Below are positions 18,716 through 27,865 of a DNA stretch of 64,000 bases, in pieces; positions within the stretch are counted from its first letter, which is position 1; each line of letters opens with the position of its first letter. Below the pieces are notes generated by a model that was given only the letters and a program-made list of their open reading frames with translations, was not told where the DNA came from and did not search any database. A program made the translations under genes and the position numbers. The stretch comes from Phycisphaerae bacterium (GTDB taxonomy: Bacteria > Planctomycetota > Phycisphaerae > Phycisphaerales > UBA1924), in NCBI GenBank assembly GCA_030432255.1, contig JAUIHS010000007.1:1-64000 (forward strand). The letters run 5' to 3'.

Positions 18716-21700
18716 ATGGCGATGCGACGGTTCGGTCAGATTGTTGCCGTGCTGGTGGGGGCCGGGGTCGCTGTGCTGATTCTCATCGGCATCCAGCGGA
18801 GTGGCCAGAACACAGCGCCGCCACCGACGCTGCCCGAGGACATGTCGAATTCGTTGCCGACGCCACCGGACGGTCGCGTGACGGACAGCCCGATGCAGGA
18901 CTCGGCCATTCAGCGGATTGAGAATCTGGCGCTTACGCGCGTGAACCCGGAGACGGGGCGGCTGGAGGCGCGGCTGGCGTGGGAGGCCCTGGAGCCGGAG
19001 GCGAATGGGCTGGTCTCACTGACGAAGCCGGAGGCGTGGATCTACGATCGGGCCAGCGTGCTGCATATTCGCGCCGATGCAGGTCGCCTGGTGTGGCTCT
19101 CGCGTGAAGAGGAGGAACTCCCCGAGTCCGGTGACCTGACGGGTAATGTGCGCATCCGCGTGTATGAACTCGAGCCGGAGTGGTCCGATGATCCCTCTCA
19201 GCGGCGGGACGAGTCGGGCGCGCTGATGTTGCCGCTGGTTGCATCCGTCGACACCGAGGCGTTGCACTTCGAGTCTGCCCTCGGCGAGGTGACCACCCAG
19301 GATGACCTCGTTGTGGAGGCCTCCGGTGCGACGTTTGAGGGCACGGGGCTTGTCCTCCGCATCAGCGAAGTCGCCCAGTTCTCCGGTGTGGAACGCCGCC
19401 TTCAGTACCTGCGCATTGATGAGGGCAGACGACTGATCATCCGGAATGAGGCGGAGAAGGCTTCCAGTCTCGCGGGCGCAGAATCCGGCACCTCGAAGGG
19501 CTCTACAGGGCCGAAGTCGCCGCCGGTCGTCGACAGTGAGGTGCTCTATCACATGACGGTGGACGACTCGGTGGTGCTTCAGCAGGCGGAGCGCCGCATC
19601 GAATCCGAGCACGTCGACGCCTGGGTGCGCATCGTGAATCGGCAACTGCCTGAGGACGCCATTGCCTCGTTGCCCTCCCGGCTTGATTCGAATGAGTCGG
19701 GCAGGACCGGGTCGAAGAGTGGCGATCGGCAGCAACCGGATCCGACCGCCGAAGCTGATGGTCCGGTTGAACTGCTGTGGAACGGACCGCTTGAGATTCG
19801 CACATTGCGGCAGGTGCCCGAGCAGCTCCGACTGGACGATGTTGCGGTCGCGTTCTCTTCCCCTCGCGCCAACGAAGTGCGCTTTGCGGATGCAGGGATG
19901 TCGCTGAACGGGCGTGTCGTATCGATGTCGTACGGTTTGACATCCCAGCGTCTCGCACTGCTGGGGGTCGGCGGACGCGGCGTCGAGTTGAATGTGCCGG
20001 ATGGGACACTGCTCACCGGACGCGTCGATGTGGATCTCGCGCAGGGATTGGGCTCATTCACCGGGCCGGGTGAGTTGCGGTCGAGCGAGATGACCGTGCC
20101 GGCCGCGGGCCAGATACTCCAGCGGGCGCGGCCTCGACAGTCGGCGGTGTGGTCGGACGGCGCGGAGTTTTCGTTCGGATTTGACGAGGTTTCGGGCGAC
20201 CTGGTTCCGACAGATGCGCGGCTGAACGGTGCGGTTGAGTTGCGCGATGCGGACCGGCTGATGTCCGGTAACGCGGTGTTTGCGACCTTCCAGCGCGTGG
20301 ATGGTGATGAACCGTGGGTTGCACTAACGGGGGTTGAAGTCGACGGTGAAGCGCTGGTCGCATCGGGTGATCGTGATGGTGTGCGGGCGAGTCGGATTGA
20401 TGCAGCGTTCGAGATTCCGACTGAGGCGGGCCGGTTGGGCAACATGCGGGCCCTCGCTGAAGGTGATGTGCGAGCCCGTTCCGGCGACCAGGAGATCCTG
20501 GCGGAGATCGTTGAAGTGGATGCGGAGTCGATGGACGATGGCAGCATGGCTCCACGACGGGTTCAGGCCCGCCACTCCGTGCGCGTTGCGATGCGCCCCG
20601 AGGCGGACCCGGACGCGTCTCGCGAAGAACTGGTGGTCGATGCGGATCAACTCGATGCGACGTTCGGTGATCCGGTCGACGGAGAACGCGGCCCGGCGAT
20701 GATTGACATTCAAGGGGCTCCTGCGACGCTGACGCGCCGGCGCGAGGGGGAACAGGGGGTTCTCGAGGCGCGGTCGCTCCGCATTGATGAGGCGGCGGAG
20801 CGCGTGACGGTCTTCGGAGAGGGACGTGCCGATCAGACACTGGCTCGCGGCACCACCAACTACGACGCCCTCGGTGTGCAGTGGACGGACGGTCTGGTGT
20901 ACGAGGGCGATGACGTCACTGGCCAGGTGGAAGTCATGGGCGACATCGTGGGACGTGGCGAACTGGATGACGTCCAGCGTCATCTCGTGCAGGGCGAGCG
21001 ACTCGTGCTCCATTTCAATCGCTCAACGGACAGTGCGTCCGATGAGCAGGGCACGTGGCGCCTGTCGGGTGCGACCATTGAGGGAGATCCGCTCGCGGAG
21101 GGCGAGGATCGGCTGGCCCAGGTGGAATCCCGCCGCTACTTCCCGGCGACCGACGGGGCGCCGATGACAACCCTCGAGGGACTCGGCATGCTCGCGGGTC
21201 CGGAGATCCACGCCACGAACATCGAGGACGTCGAGACGGGGCAGGTTGATGTGCCCGGGGCCGGCATCCTGATGATCGAGGATCGACGCCATCGGGAGGC
21301 CAACGCCGAGCCGCGCGAGGTCTTCACGGAAGATGAGAGCATCTTCGGCGAGTCGTTCCGCGATCTTCGCGGCACGACCGTCTTTGACTGGACCGGCAGC
21401 TTTCATCTGACGGGCGAGACCGGAGAGATGGAGATGCGTCGGCAGGTGCGCCTGCGCCATCGCCACCCGGACGCCCAGGCATTCATGGAACTGGAATGCG
21501 AGCACCTGAAGGCGTGGGCGGAGCGCCGCACCGACGAGTCCGGGCGCCCGATTGAGCCGGAGCTGACCCGCGTCATTGCGGAGGATGGCGTGTTCGCGCG
21601 TCACGGCCACGTGGAACTGGTCTGCGATCGGCTTGAGTATGACACCTCGACGGCGGAGGTGGTGGCGACGGCCTCTCCCGGGAGCACCGTCACCCTCTTC

Positions 21701-21805
21701 GATGCCGATCGTGGCGTGCACTACCGGAGTGAGTCGGTCACCCTCGATGTCCGGACGGGCGAGTGGAAGAGCAGCGGGGCGGAGACGGTGCGATTCCCAG
21801 GTTAG
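18716..21805 (+). CDS. Giant LptC/LptA (OstA)-like periplasmic protein
   Basis: 1029 residues. One membrane helix near residues 9-27 anchors a long all-beta region with no cysteines of note. The segment from about residue 60 (IENLALTRVNPETGRLEARL, then KPEAWIYDRASVLHIRADAGRLVWL) resembles LptC, and later blocks with repeating VRVRSGDQEILAEI, LVVDADQLDATF and VELVCDRLEYDTSTAEVVAT patterns resemble LptA/OstA beta-jellyroll repeats. LptC and LptA (about 190 residues each) carry LPS from the inner membrane to LptD; here one chain could replace several. Its position 12 bp after kdsD supports an LPS role. Family call is from pattern only; length is far beyond the usual. Ends in TAG. Confidence 0.7.
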   Translation: MAMRRFGQIVAVLVGAGVAVLILIGIQRSGQNTAPPPTLPEDMSNSLPTPPDGRVTDSPMQDSAIQRIENLALTRVNPETGRLEARLAWEALEPEANGLVSLTKPEAWIYDRASVLHIRADAGRLVWLSREEEELPESGDLTGNVRIRVYELEPEWSDDPSQRRDESGALMLPLVASVDTEALHFESALGEVTTQDDLVVEASGATFEGTGLVLRISEVAQFSGVERRLQYLRIDEGRRLIIRNEAEKASSLAGAESGTSKGSTGPKSPPVVDSEVLYHMTVDDSVVLQQAERRIESEHVDAWVRIVNRQLPEDAIASLPSRLDSNESGRTGSKSGDRQQPDPTAEADGPVELLWNGPLEIRTLRQVPEQLRLDDVAVAFSSPRANEVRFADAGMSLNGRVVSMSYGLTSQRLALLGVGGRGVELNVPDGTLLTGRVDVDLAQGLGSFTGPGELRSSEMTVPAAGQILQRARPRQSAVWSDGAEFSFGFDEVSGDLVPTDARLNGAVELRDADRLMSGNAVFATFQRVDGDEPWVALTGVEVDGEALVASGDRDGVRASRIDAAFEIPTEAGRLGNMRALAEGDVRARSGDQEILAEIVEVDAESMDDGSMAPRRVQARHSVRVAMRPEADPDASREELVVDADQLDATFGDPVDGERGPAMIDIQGAPATLTRRREGEQGVLEARSLRIDEAAERVTVFGEGRADQTLARGTTNYDALGVQWTDGLVYEGDDVTGQVEVMGDIVGRGELDDVQRHLVQGERLVLHFNRSTDSASDEQGTWRLSGATIEGDPLAEGEDRLAQVESRRYFPATDGAPMTTLEGLGMLAGPEIHATNIEDVETGQVDVPGAGILMIEDRRHREANAEPREVFTEDESIFGESFRDLRGTTVFDWTGSFHLTGETGEMEMRRQVRLRHRHPDAQAFMELECEHLKAWAERRTDESGRPIEPELTRVIAEDGVFARHGHVELVCDRLEYDTSTAEVVATASPGSTVTLFDADRGVHYRSESVTLDVRTGEWKSSGAETVRFPG

Positions 21806-21888
21806 GATCCGGTGAAGTCCAGGTAGACAGATTGGTCCATTGCGCCTAGGCTGAGTCGGGTCCGTGTCGGACCGGAGGTGTGCTGACC

Positions 21889-22635
21889 ATGCGAGTCCTG
21901 GTTGCGATCCCTGTGTACAACGAGCAGGAATACGTGATGCGCGTGCTGGGGCGCGTACTTGAGTTTGCTTCCGATGTTCTGGTGATCGACGACGGTTCCA
22001 CGGATGGAACGCCGTGCCTGCTGCCGCGGCATCCGGTGGAAGTGATCCGGCATGCGCAGAATCGAGGCTATGGTCGTTCATTGCAGGACGCCTTTCGCTG
22101 GGCGGTCGTCGATGACTACGACTGGGTCATCACGATGGACTGCGACGAGCAGCATGAACCGGAAGCGATCCCTTCATTTGTCGCCAAAGCGGAGGAGGGT
22201 GGCTTCGATGTGATCAGTGGGTCACGCTACCTGTCAGCGCACGCGGCCGACCATGATCCACCTGCCAACCGAAGGGCGATCAACGGTGTTGTGACTGAAG
22301 AACTCAACGAGCGCCTCGGGCTTTCAATCACCGATGCATTCTGCGGTTTCAAGGCGTATCGCGTCGATGCCCTGCGGCGTCTTCAGCTTGACGTCGACGG
22401 GTATGCCTTTCCGCTCCAGTTCTGGGTGCAGGCGGTGGCGCATGGACTGAGGACGACGGAGATCCCCGTCAAGCTGATCTACAACGACCCGAACCGCACG
22501 TTCGGCGGCCCGCTGAATCAGGATGACACCCGACTCGCGCACTACCGCGAGGTGCTCTATCGTGAGATCGAGCGATGTCGCGGTCTTCTTCGGCCGGGGG
22601 CAGGTGCGGGGCTCAGCGCGGAGTGTCGGGGGTGA
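21889..22635 (+). CDS. Glycosyltransferase family 2
   Basis: 248 residues. GT-A fold: VLVAIPVYNEQEYVMRVLGR, the nucleotide site VLVIDDGSTDGTP, HAQNRGYGRSLQDAF, and the metal-binding DCDEQHEPE in place of a classical DxD. This pattern is like dolichyl/polyprenyl-phosphate sugar transferases of family 2, and the protein lacks a C-terminal membrane domain. Donor and acceptor unknown; given kdsD and the Lpt-like gene upstream, an envelope glycan is likely. ATG 21889 has GGAGG 11 bases upstream; a GTG at 21880 is too close to it. The stop overlaps the next gene's start. Confidence 0.88.
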   Translation: MRVLVAIPVYNEQEYVMRVLGRVLEFASDVLVIDDGSTDGTPCLLPRHPVEVIRHAQNRGYGRSLQDAFRWAVVDDYDWVITMDCDEQHEPEAIPSFVAKAEEGGFDVISGSRYLSAHAADHDPPANRRAINGVVTEELNERLGLSITDAFCGFKAYRVDALRRLQLDVDGYAFPLQFWVQAVAHGLRTTEIPVKLIYNDPNRTFGGPLNQDDTRLAHYREVLYREIERCRGLLRPGAGAGLSAECRG

Positions 22636-23996
22636 CACCGGCCGCTTACCTTGATCCGCCGATGCATGCCTGGCGCGTCAGGGCGCCGGCAGCGTGCTTC
22701 GATCTTCGTTCAGAACTCGGCCTGCCGACAGATCGTTCCATCGTGATGACGGGTCATCAGGCGTACTTCTGGCACGCCGGTGTGTTGGCGAAGTTCCTGG
22801 CCGCCGATGTCTATGCGAAACACCACGGTTTCGAAGTGGCGTGGGTTGTCCCGGATCAGGATGCGGTTGACCCGTTTGCATTGCGCATACCAGTGCGCCG
22901 TCCGGATGGACGCCTCGCGGACCGTGTGGTGCGACTCGATGAGCAGCCGGGATGGCGGGAAGGCATGGCGGCGTGTGCGGTACCGACATCTTCGGTTCTG
23001 AGAGATGCGCCGTCCTCCGTATGGCCGTCACCTCTGGCACGGCGCGTGGACCGGATGCTGAGCGCCCTGCGATTGCACGAAGGTGAGTCGAATGGTGCGA
23101 TGCAGGTCAGTCGCGCTGCCGAGGACCTCATGTCGGCGTGGATCGAACCCGGCCGGACGTGCTACGGCACGGAACTCGCGGGCACCGAGGCATTCCAGGC
23201 CATTGTTGAACGCATGATGCAGGATCCGGACGCGTGCATCGTGGCCTACAACGCCGCGGTACAGGCCCATCCTGATGCCCGGGTGTCTCAGTTGCAGCGG
23301 GATGATGTTCAATACCGTTACGAACTGCCGCTGTGGTGGATCGAAGCCGATGGTCGTCGGCGTCGGGTGTACGTGGAGGATCTTGAGTCCGGTGCGTTTG
23401 CGATGGCCAGTTCCCGATCACCGATCGGGTTGGCGCCGCGAGCGCTGCTGATGACCGGCATGCTGCGCGCTGGTGCCTGCGATCTCTTCATTCACGGAAC
23501 CGGCGGCGCGAACTACGACAGGATCACGGAGGCGTGGTTCCGCAGGTGGCTCGGCGTGGAACTGGCCCCGATGGTCGTGGTGTCGGCTGATGCATATGTT
23601 GATTTCGGAGTCGCAGCGCCATCGAAGGATGATGTGGACCGCGCGGTCTGGAAGGCACACAGTGCGCGGCACAATCCGGATCTGCTCGGCGATGCTGAAG
23701 CGGCCTCGACAAAGTCGTCGCTGATCGATGCCATCAGGCGTGCCGGGTGGGGAAGCGACGAACGGCGCCGAAGTTTCCGGGAGTTGCATCAGGCGCTCGC
23801 GGCATATCGGCAGGCGCACAGTGCATCATTGCAGGAACTGGATGCCGAGCGGCAGTCTGCTCTGGCAGGGCTGGCGGATCAGCAGTTGATCTGCGATCGA
23901 ACCTGGGCGTTTCCGCTTCTGGACCCCGACGACCTGGCACAACTTCGCGCTGAGTTGATGCGCGGGCTGGCGGCAGATGTTGTCAGCCCTGGCTGA
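22632..23996 (+). CDS. Uncharacterised protein coupled to the glycosyltransferase
   Basis: 454 residues, not recognised with certainty. Notable segments: VMTGHQAYFWHAGVLAKFLAA near the N-terminus, WVVPDQDAVDPF, and LFIHGTGGANYDRITEAWF in the middle. The early motif faintly recalls BshC (bacillithiol synthase), but the rest does not convince me. No signal peptide or membrane helix; a charged, probably helical C-terminal third. The GTG start overlaps the GT2 stop (GTGA), with GGAG 9 bases upstream, indicating translational coupling and a shared pathway. Its 3' end overlaps a convergent gene by 14 bp. Confidence 0.75.
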   Translation: MTPAAYLDPPMHAWRVRAPAACFDLRSELGLPTDRSIVMTGHQAYFWHAGVLAKFLAADVYAKHHGFEVAWVVPDQDAVDPFALRIPVRRPDGRLADRVVRLDEQPGWREGMAACAVPTSSVLRDAPSSVWPSPLARRVDRMLSALRLHEGESNGAMQVSRAAEDLMSAWIEPGRTCYGTELAGTEAFQAIVERMMQDPDACIVAYNAAVQAHPDARVSQLQRDDVQYRYELPLWWIEADGRRRRVYVEDLESGAFAMASSRSPIGLAPRALLMTGMLRAGACDLFIHGTGGANYDRITEAWFRRWLGVELAPMVVVSADAYVDFGVAAPSKDDVDRAVWKAHSARHNPDLLGDAEAASTKSSLIDAIRRAGWGSDERRRSFRELHQALAAYRQAHSASLQELDAERQSALAGLADQQLICDRTWAFPLLDPDDLAQLRAELMRGLAADVVSPG

Positions 23997-24786
23997 GCAG
24001 CAGATAGAGCGCTGTTCCGAGGGCTCCCAGGCCGAGTGTTGTGGATGTGATGAAGATCAAGAGGTTCCAGCGAAAGCTGGATCGGATCACTGAAGCCAGG
24101 GCTTCGTCACGATCTCGTGACGCGTCACGCAGGGACTCAAGGACGTGCCCGGCATGCTGATTGGATGCGGCGATCTCATTCATGGACTGCCGGAAGTGAG
24201 CCATGGTGGTGACGAGTTGTCCCTGGGCATTGGCGGTGACGCTCATCTGTTCACCGATGTTTTCAACGGCCTGAATGAGCTGGTGATGTCCCTGGCGGCC
24301 GGCATCGAGATGACGCTGGATGGTCTGGACGATTTCGGCAGACATCTCCCGGTGGGCGGCGAGCGCATCTTCACCGTGTGTCCGGAATTCATCTGCGATG
24401 CGATCGAGCGCGGGTTCGAGCCGATCCGCGATATCCATCAGCCGGGTCGACCGGGTCTCGACCCGGTCGAGATGCGTGTTGACCTTCCGGACCAGTGAAA
24501 CGACCTCCCGGTAGTTCTTCTGGAGTTCCTCCATCAACTCCCGGCGGTTCTGCGGTGCGGGCGGGAGTGGGTCATCGTCGTCCTCTTCGCCGTTCCGGAT
24601 CCCGCCGGAGGTCTTCGGAGGATCGAAGGAGGACTCCCCGGCCTTGTGATGGGTGAATGGCTTGCTCTCCCTGAGCGCTGCCGCATCCAGTACTGCGACC
24701 GCGGCACCGTTCGGGGAGGGTGTGTCATGTGAAGTTGATTCCTGGCGAGCGCCGAAAGCGCTCAGCCATTTCCGCATCAGGCCCAT
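23983..24786 (-). CDS. Coiled-coil protein with a C-terminal membrane anchor
   Basis: 267 residues, not recognised. Residues 1-85 are polar and low-complexity with an acidic patch (GEEDDDDPLPP). Residues about 85-235 are a long amphipathic helix region (RRELMEELQKNYREVVSLVR onward) of coiled-coil character with many Gln, Asn and His, recalling the helical parts of methyl-accepting proteins but without their signalling hairpin. A single helix at about 243-264 (WNLLIFITSTTLGLGALGTALYLLL) anchors the C-terminus. Probably a tail-anchored structural or scaffolding protein. Its 3' end overlaps the plus-strand gene above by 14 bp. Confidence 0.75.
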   Translation of the reverse strand: MGLMRKWLSAFGARQESTSHDTPSPNGAAVAVLDAAALRESKPFTHHKAGESSFDPPKTSGGIRNGEEDDDDPLPPAPQNRRELMEELQKNYREVVSLVRKVNTHLDRVETRSTRLMDIADRLEPALDRIADEFRTHGEDALAAHREMSAEIVQTIQRHLDAGRQGHHQLIQAVENIGEQMSVTANAQGQLVTTMAHFRQSMNEIAASNQHAGHVLESLRDASRDRDEALASVIRSSFRWNLLIFITSTTLGLGALGTALYLLLSQG

Positions 24787-24882
24787 CCCTGGCCTCCTTT
24801 CGTGCGGTTCTTGTGCGAGTCCATTCGCTCGCCGCCGCGCAGCACGGAAATCGCGACGACGTCAGAGTGTATCATCGGGGAC

Positions 24883-25782
24883 GTGTCGTCCGTCACTCCT
24901 GTTTTTGGATTTCGCCGTTTCCTCACGTCCCTGTTGGTGTTGGGGGTCGCCTGCCTGTGGACTTCGGCGTGTCGCGAACGCGGGTCGACGCCTGCCAGGT
25001 CCGGGAGCGAGCCGCGGTTGGTCATCCTGAACCCGGCCCTGGCTCACATGGCGATCGAACTCGGGGGCGAGTCGTTCATTGTCGGTCGCCATGGGGCGGA
25101 CGCACTCCTGGATCCATCGCTCCCGGTGGCTGGAACGCATGGTGAGATTGACTACGAAGTTCTGGTTCGGCTCGATCCGACCGACGTGTTCCTGCAGCAG
25201 GGCGCTGATGGGGAGGTGCCGGAGTCGCTTGTAACGGCGGCTGCCGAATTCGGATTCCGCATCCACGCGTTTCCGCTGCTGACGCTGGCGGACATCCGAG
25301 CGTCGGTGACACGGATCGACGATGTCATTGACCCCGCCGAGGGACTCAGCACGGCGGCTGAGGAACAGTTGGCGGCCATGGACAGCGCCTGGCGTGCGCG
25401 TCCGGCCCTGGCGGAGGTCGCGGGGCGGACACTGATCCTGGCCTGGACGGATCCGCCCGGGGTCATGGGGCCGGGGTCGTTTCACTACCAGGTTCTGGAG
25501 TCGATGGGGTTCACGCTCGTGCCGGCTGCCGGTGCACCGTACATCGAGTGGTCGGCTGAACGCGTCGTCCGGGAGGCACCCGAGACGCTGCTTCTGCTGC
25601 TCCCGGGGGCTGATGCATCGGATCGGGGAGCACTGCTCGGGCCGCTGGCCGGCGGGGGCATGCCTGCTGAAATGAACGATCAGATCGTGATCGTCACGGA
25701 TCCACGCTGCCACCTGCCGGGGCCATACATGGTCGAACTCGCGGGGAGGATCGCGGCGGCGATCGAAAAGTGGGCGCCCTGA
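24883..25782 (+). CDS. Periplasmic-binding lipoprotein, BtuF/FhuD-like
   Basis: About 299 residues. A lipoprotein signal with lipobox WTSAC (Cys at about residue 30) precedes a class III substrate-binding fold: PRLVILNPALAHMAIELGGE, VGRHGADALLD, YEVLVRLDPTDVFLQQ, and a C-terminal lobe with DQIVIVTDPRCHLPGPYMVELA. Such proteins bring vitamin B12, haem, siderophores or molybdate to ABC importers. No permease or ATPase gene lies nearby, so it is an orphan and its ligand is unknown. GTG 24883 is the proposed start, since the longer frame from 24802 adds a stretch with no signal-peptide character. Good confidence in fold. Confidence 0.82.
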   Translation: MSSVTPVFGFRRFLTSLLVLGVACLWTSACRERGSTPARSGSEPRLVILNPALAHMAIELGGESFIVGRHGADALLDPSLPVAGTHGEIDYEVLVRLDPTDVFLQQGADGEVPESLVTAAAEFGFRIHAFPLLTLADIRASVTRIDDVIDPAEGLSTAAEEQLAAMDSAWRARPALAEVAGRTLILAWTDPPGVMGPGSFHYQVLESMGFTLVPAAGAPYIEWSAERVVREAPETLLLLLPGADASDRGALLGPLAGGGMPAEMNDQIVIVTDPRCHLPGPYMVELAGRIAAAIEKWAP

Positions 25783-25788
25783 GTCGGG

Positions 25789-26772
25789 TCATTTTCCGGT
25801 TGCCGCGACGATATCTTCCATCATGGCGGTCTCGCAGAAGCCGGCGATCTCAGCGATATCAAAGGAACCGGGTGTGCGACTGACGGCCTTGGCCGTTGCC
25901 GTCGCCAGGCCGTAACGGAGGGCATCGCGCCAGCGGCCGCTTCTGCACCATTCGTGGAGTACGCCGGCGAGGAGTGCGTCGCCACAGCCAACGGTGTTGG
26001 CGATCAGGCCCGGGTGTACGAAGATGCGTGCGAGGACGGCGATGTCCGGGCCGATGAAGCAGGCGCCCTCGGCGCCGCGTGTTGCGATGACATGGGTCAC
26101 GGCACCGCCTCCCGAACTGCTCACGGAGCGAGCCGCCTCGATGGTCTGTTCTTCTGAGTCCGTGGGCAGGCCGGACATCGCGGCGAGTTCCTCCGCATTG
26201 AGTTTGACCATCCAGACGGGTTCATCCCTGAGGGCTTCGATCAGGCCGGTGCCGGCATCCACCACGATCTGGGCGCCATGATCCTGACATCGATGCAGCA
26301 TGGAACGGAAGTCACCCGGGGTCACGCCCTCCGGCATGGAACCGGCGAAGACGACGATGGTGTCCTCGCGCGCGAGCATGCCGATCTTGGAGGTGATGCG
26401 GCGAACATCGTCTCGATGCACCTTGAATCCGCGCTCACGAATATGAGTTTCGGTGTCCATGACCGGATCGACGATCGTGATGTTCTCGCGCGTCTGGCCT
26501 CGGACGACAAGGAGTTGCGTGGTGATGCGTCGGTCACCCACCCGCTCAAGGTATTCTTCGAAGCGTGACAGTTCATCACGCCCGATGAGTCCCGTGGCGA
26601 CGCAGCGGGAACCGAGCATGGCAAGGAATTTTGCGACGTTGATTCCCTTGCCTGCCGGGTGCAGCCCGATCCGGCGCGCGGGGAGGTGTTTGCCGACATT
26701 GAATCGTGGCGCCTCCACGATCTTGTCGATCGCGGGGTTGAGTGTGACGGTGACGATCCGGGTCATGCCCAT
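25789..26772 (-). CDS. 1-phosphofructokinase-like PfkB family sugar kinase
   Basis: 327 residues. Begins VTVTLNPAIDKIVEAPRFNVG, contains GGKG-type HPAGKGINVAKFLAMLG (sugar binding), VVFAGSMPEGV, VKLNAEELA and the PfkB signature VGCGDALLAGVL with catalytic Asp. These match the FruK/LacC/PfkB branch that phosphorylates fructose 1-phosphate, tagatose 6-phosphate or fructose 6-phosphate. The normal VNTVGAGD signature reads ANTVGCGD. No PTS genes are nearby, so the substrate cannot be set. Either ATG (26772 or 26766) may start it. It converges with the binding lipoprotein gene. Confidence 0.88.
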   Translation of the reverse strand: MGMTRIVTVTLNPAIDKIVEAPRFNVGKHLPARRIGLHPAGKGINVAKFLAMLGSRCVATGLIGRDELSRFEEYLERVGDRRITTQLLVVRGQTRENITIVDPVMDTETHIRERGFKVHRDDVRRITSKIGMLAREDTIVVFAGSMPEGVTPGDFRSMLHRCQDHGAQIVVDAGTGLIEALRDEPVWMVKLNAEELAAMSGLPTDSEEQTIEAARSVSSSGGGAVTHVIATRGAEGACFIGPDIAVLARIFVHPGLIANTVGCGDALLAGVLHEWCRSGRWRDALRYGLATATAKAVSRTPGSFDIAEIAGFCETAMMEDIVAATGK

Positions 26773-26851
26773 GGGTACATCATTTCCGCAATGCGTCGCC
26801 GGAGCAAGCGAACGGGGCGGATGACGCTGTTACCATCTGCCCGGCGCGACC

Positions 26852-27664
26852 ATGTTGATCAATACCGTGGAGATCCTGATCCTGCTTGGCCTCGGACTTC
26901 TGGCCGGGAGCCTGGGGGGCCTGCTGGGCATCGGCGGGTCGATCATCATGATCCCGGCGCTGGTGATCATTTTCGGGGAACGTGACTGGGGGACGCAGCA
27001 CCTGTTTCAGGCCTCTGCGATGCTTGTGAATGTTGCGGTGGCGTTACCAGCCTCGATCCGGCATCGCCAGGCGGGTGCGCTGGATAAGCGTCTCTTCCGC
27101 ATCATGCTCCCGATCACGATGTTCTTCATCATCATGGGCGTTCTGGTTTCGGATCAGCTTGAGGGTGACATGCTGCGGCAGCTGTTCGCCGTGTTCCTGG
27201 TGTACGTGGCGATCGTGAATATCCGGCGGCTGATTCGACCGGTGTCCCGCCCGGATGGTCCCGATCACCCGGTGCAGTTGGGCAAGGTGACGTGGCTCCG
27301 GGGCAGCTTCTGCGGCGGGGTGATGGGCACGATGGCGGGGCTCCTGGGCATCGGCGGCGGTGGCGTGGCAGTGCCCCTGATCCAGACCGTGTGTCATCTG
27401 CGCCTGCGGACCTGTATTGCGGTCAGCGCGAACGTGATGTGCATCACGGCCGGTGTGGGTGCCGTGACCAAGATGAGTTCGTTGCACAGACACGACGGCG
27501 ACTGGCGCTCTGCGTTGATCCTGGCCCTCCTGCTGGCTCCGACGGCGGTGCTGGGGGCGTTCATCGGCGCGGGACTGACGCACCGCCTGCCGATTCGGAC
27601 GGTGCGTGCGGTATTCGTGGTCGTCGTCCTGATGACCGCGGCGAAGATGGGTGGCGTGGTCTGA
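26852..27664 (+). CDS. TauE/SafE (TSUP) family membrane exporter
   Basis: 270 residues with about eight membrane helices. Two homologous halves each begin with a glycine-rich motif: GSLGGLLGIGGSIIMIPALV and CGGVMGTMAGLLGIGGGGVA. TSUP proteins export sulfite, sulfoacetate or other small organosulfur anions. Here the substrate is not evident, and no sulfur-metabolism genes surround it. The gene diverges from the PfkB kinase and is followed by an intrinsic terminator, so it forms its own unit. Confidence 0.9.
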   Translation: MLINTVEILILLGLGLLAGSLGGLLGIGGSIIMIPALVIIFGERDWGTQHLFQASAMLVNVAVALPASIRHRQAGALDKRLFRIMLPITMFFIIMGVLVSDQLEGDMLRQLFAVFLVYVAIVNIRRLIRPVSRPDGPDHPVQLGKVTWLRGSFCGGVMGTMAGLLGIGGGGVAVPLIQTVCHLRLRTCIAVSANVMCITAGVGAVTKMSSLHRHDGDWRSALILALLLAPTAVLGAFIGAGLTHRLPIRTVRAVFVVVVLMTAAKMGGVV

Positions 27665-27720
27665 GGGCCCGCAGCGGGTCGCAGAGGGACGGAATATCGG
27701 ACGATGTTGGCGGATGTCCA

Positions 27721-27763
27721 CATCGCTTGATCGCGGCATCGAGCGATGTTGTTGCTTTTTTTC
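27721..27763 (+). terminator. Intrinsic terminator after the TauE gene
   Basis: CATCGCTTGAT / ATCGAGCGATG (27721-27731 with 27738-27748) forms an 11-bp stem with one T-G wobble and a 6-base loop. It is followed by TTGTTGCTTTTTTTC. This is a clear Rho-independent terminator, and it supports the downstream start of the sensor kinase at 27866. Confidence 0.85.
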
Positions 27764-27865
27764 AACTCACGCTTCAGTGGCCTTCTCGGACGGACGACAG
27801 AGACTGCGTCCCCCGGTTTCAGTGTGGCGGGGGCACCACAAGAGTTGTCTCAGGGAAACACCGCC

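Noticed and set aside
22632-23996. Bacillithiol synthase BshC
   Set aside because: Only a short VMTGHQ-like N-terminal pattern is shared. No bshA or bshB genes are near and the rest of the chain does not fit.
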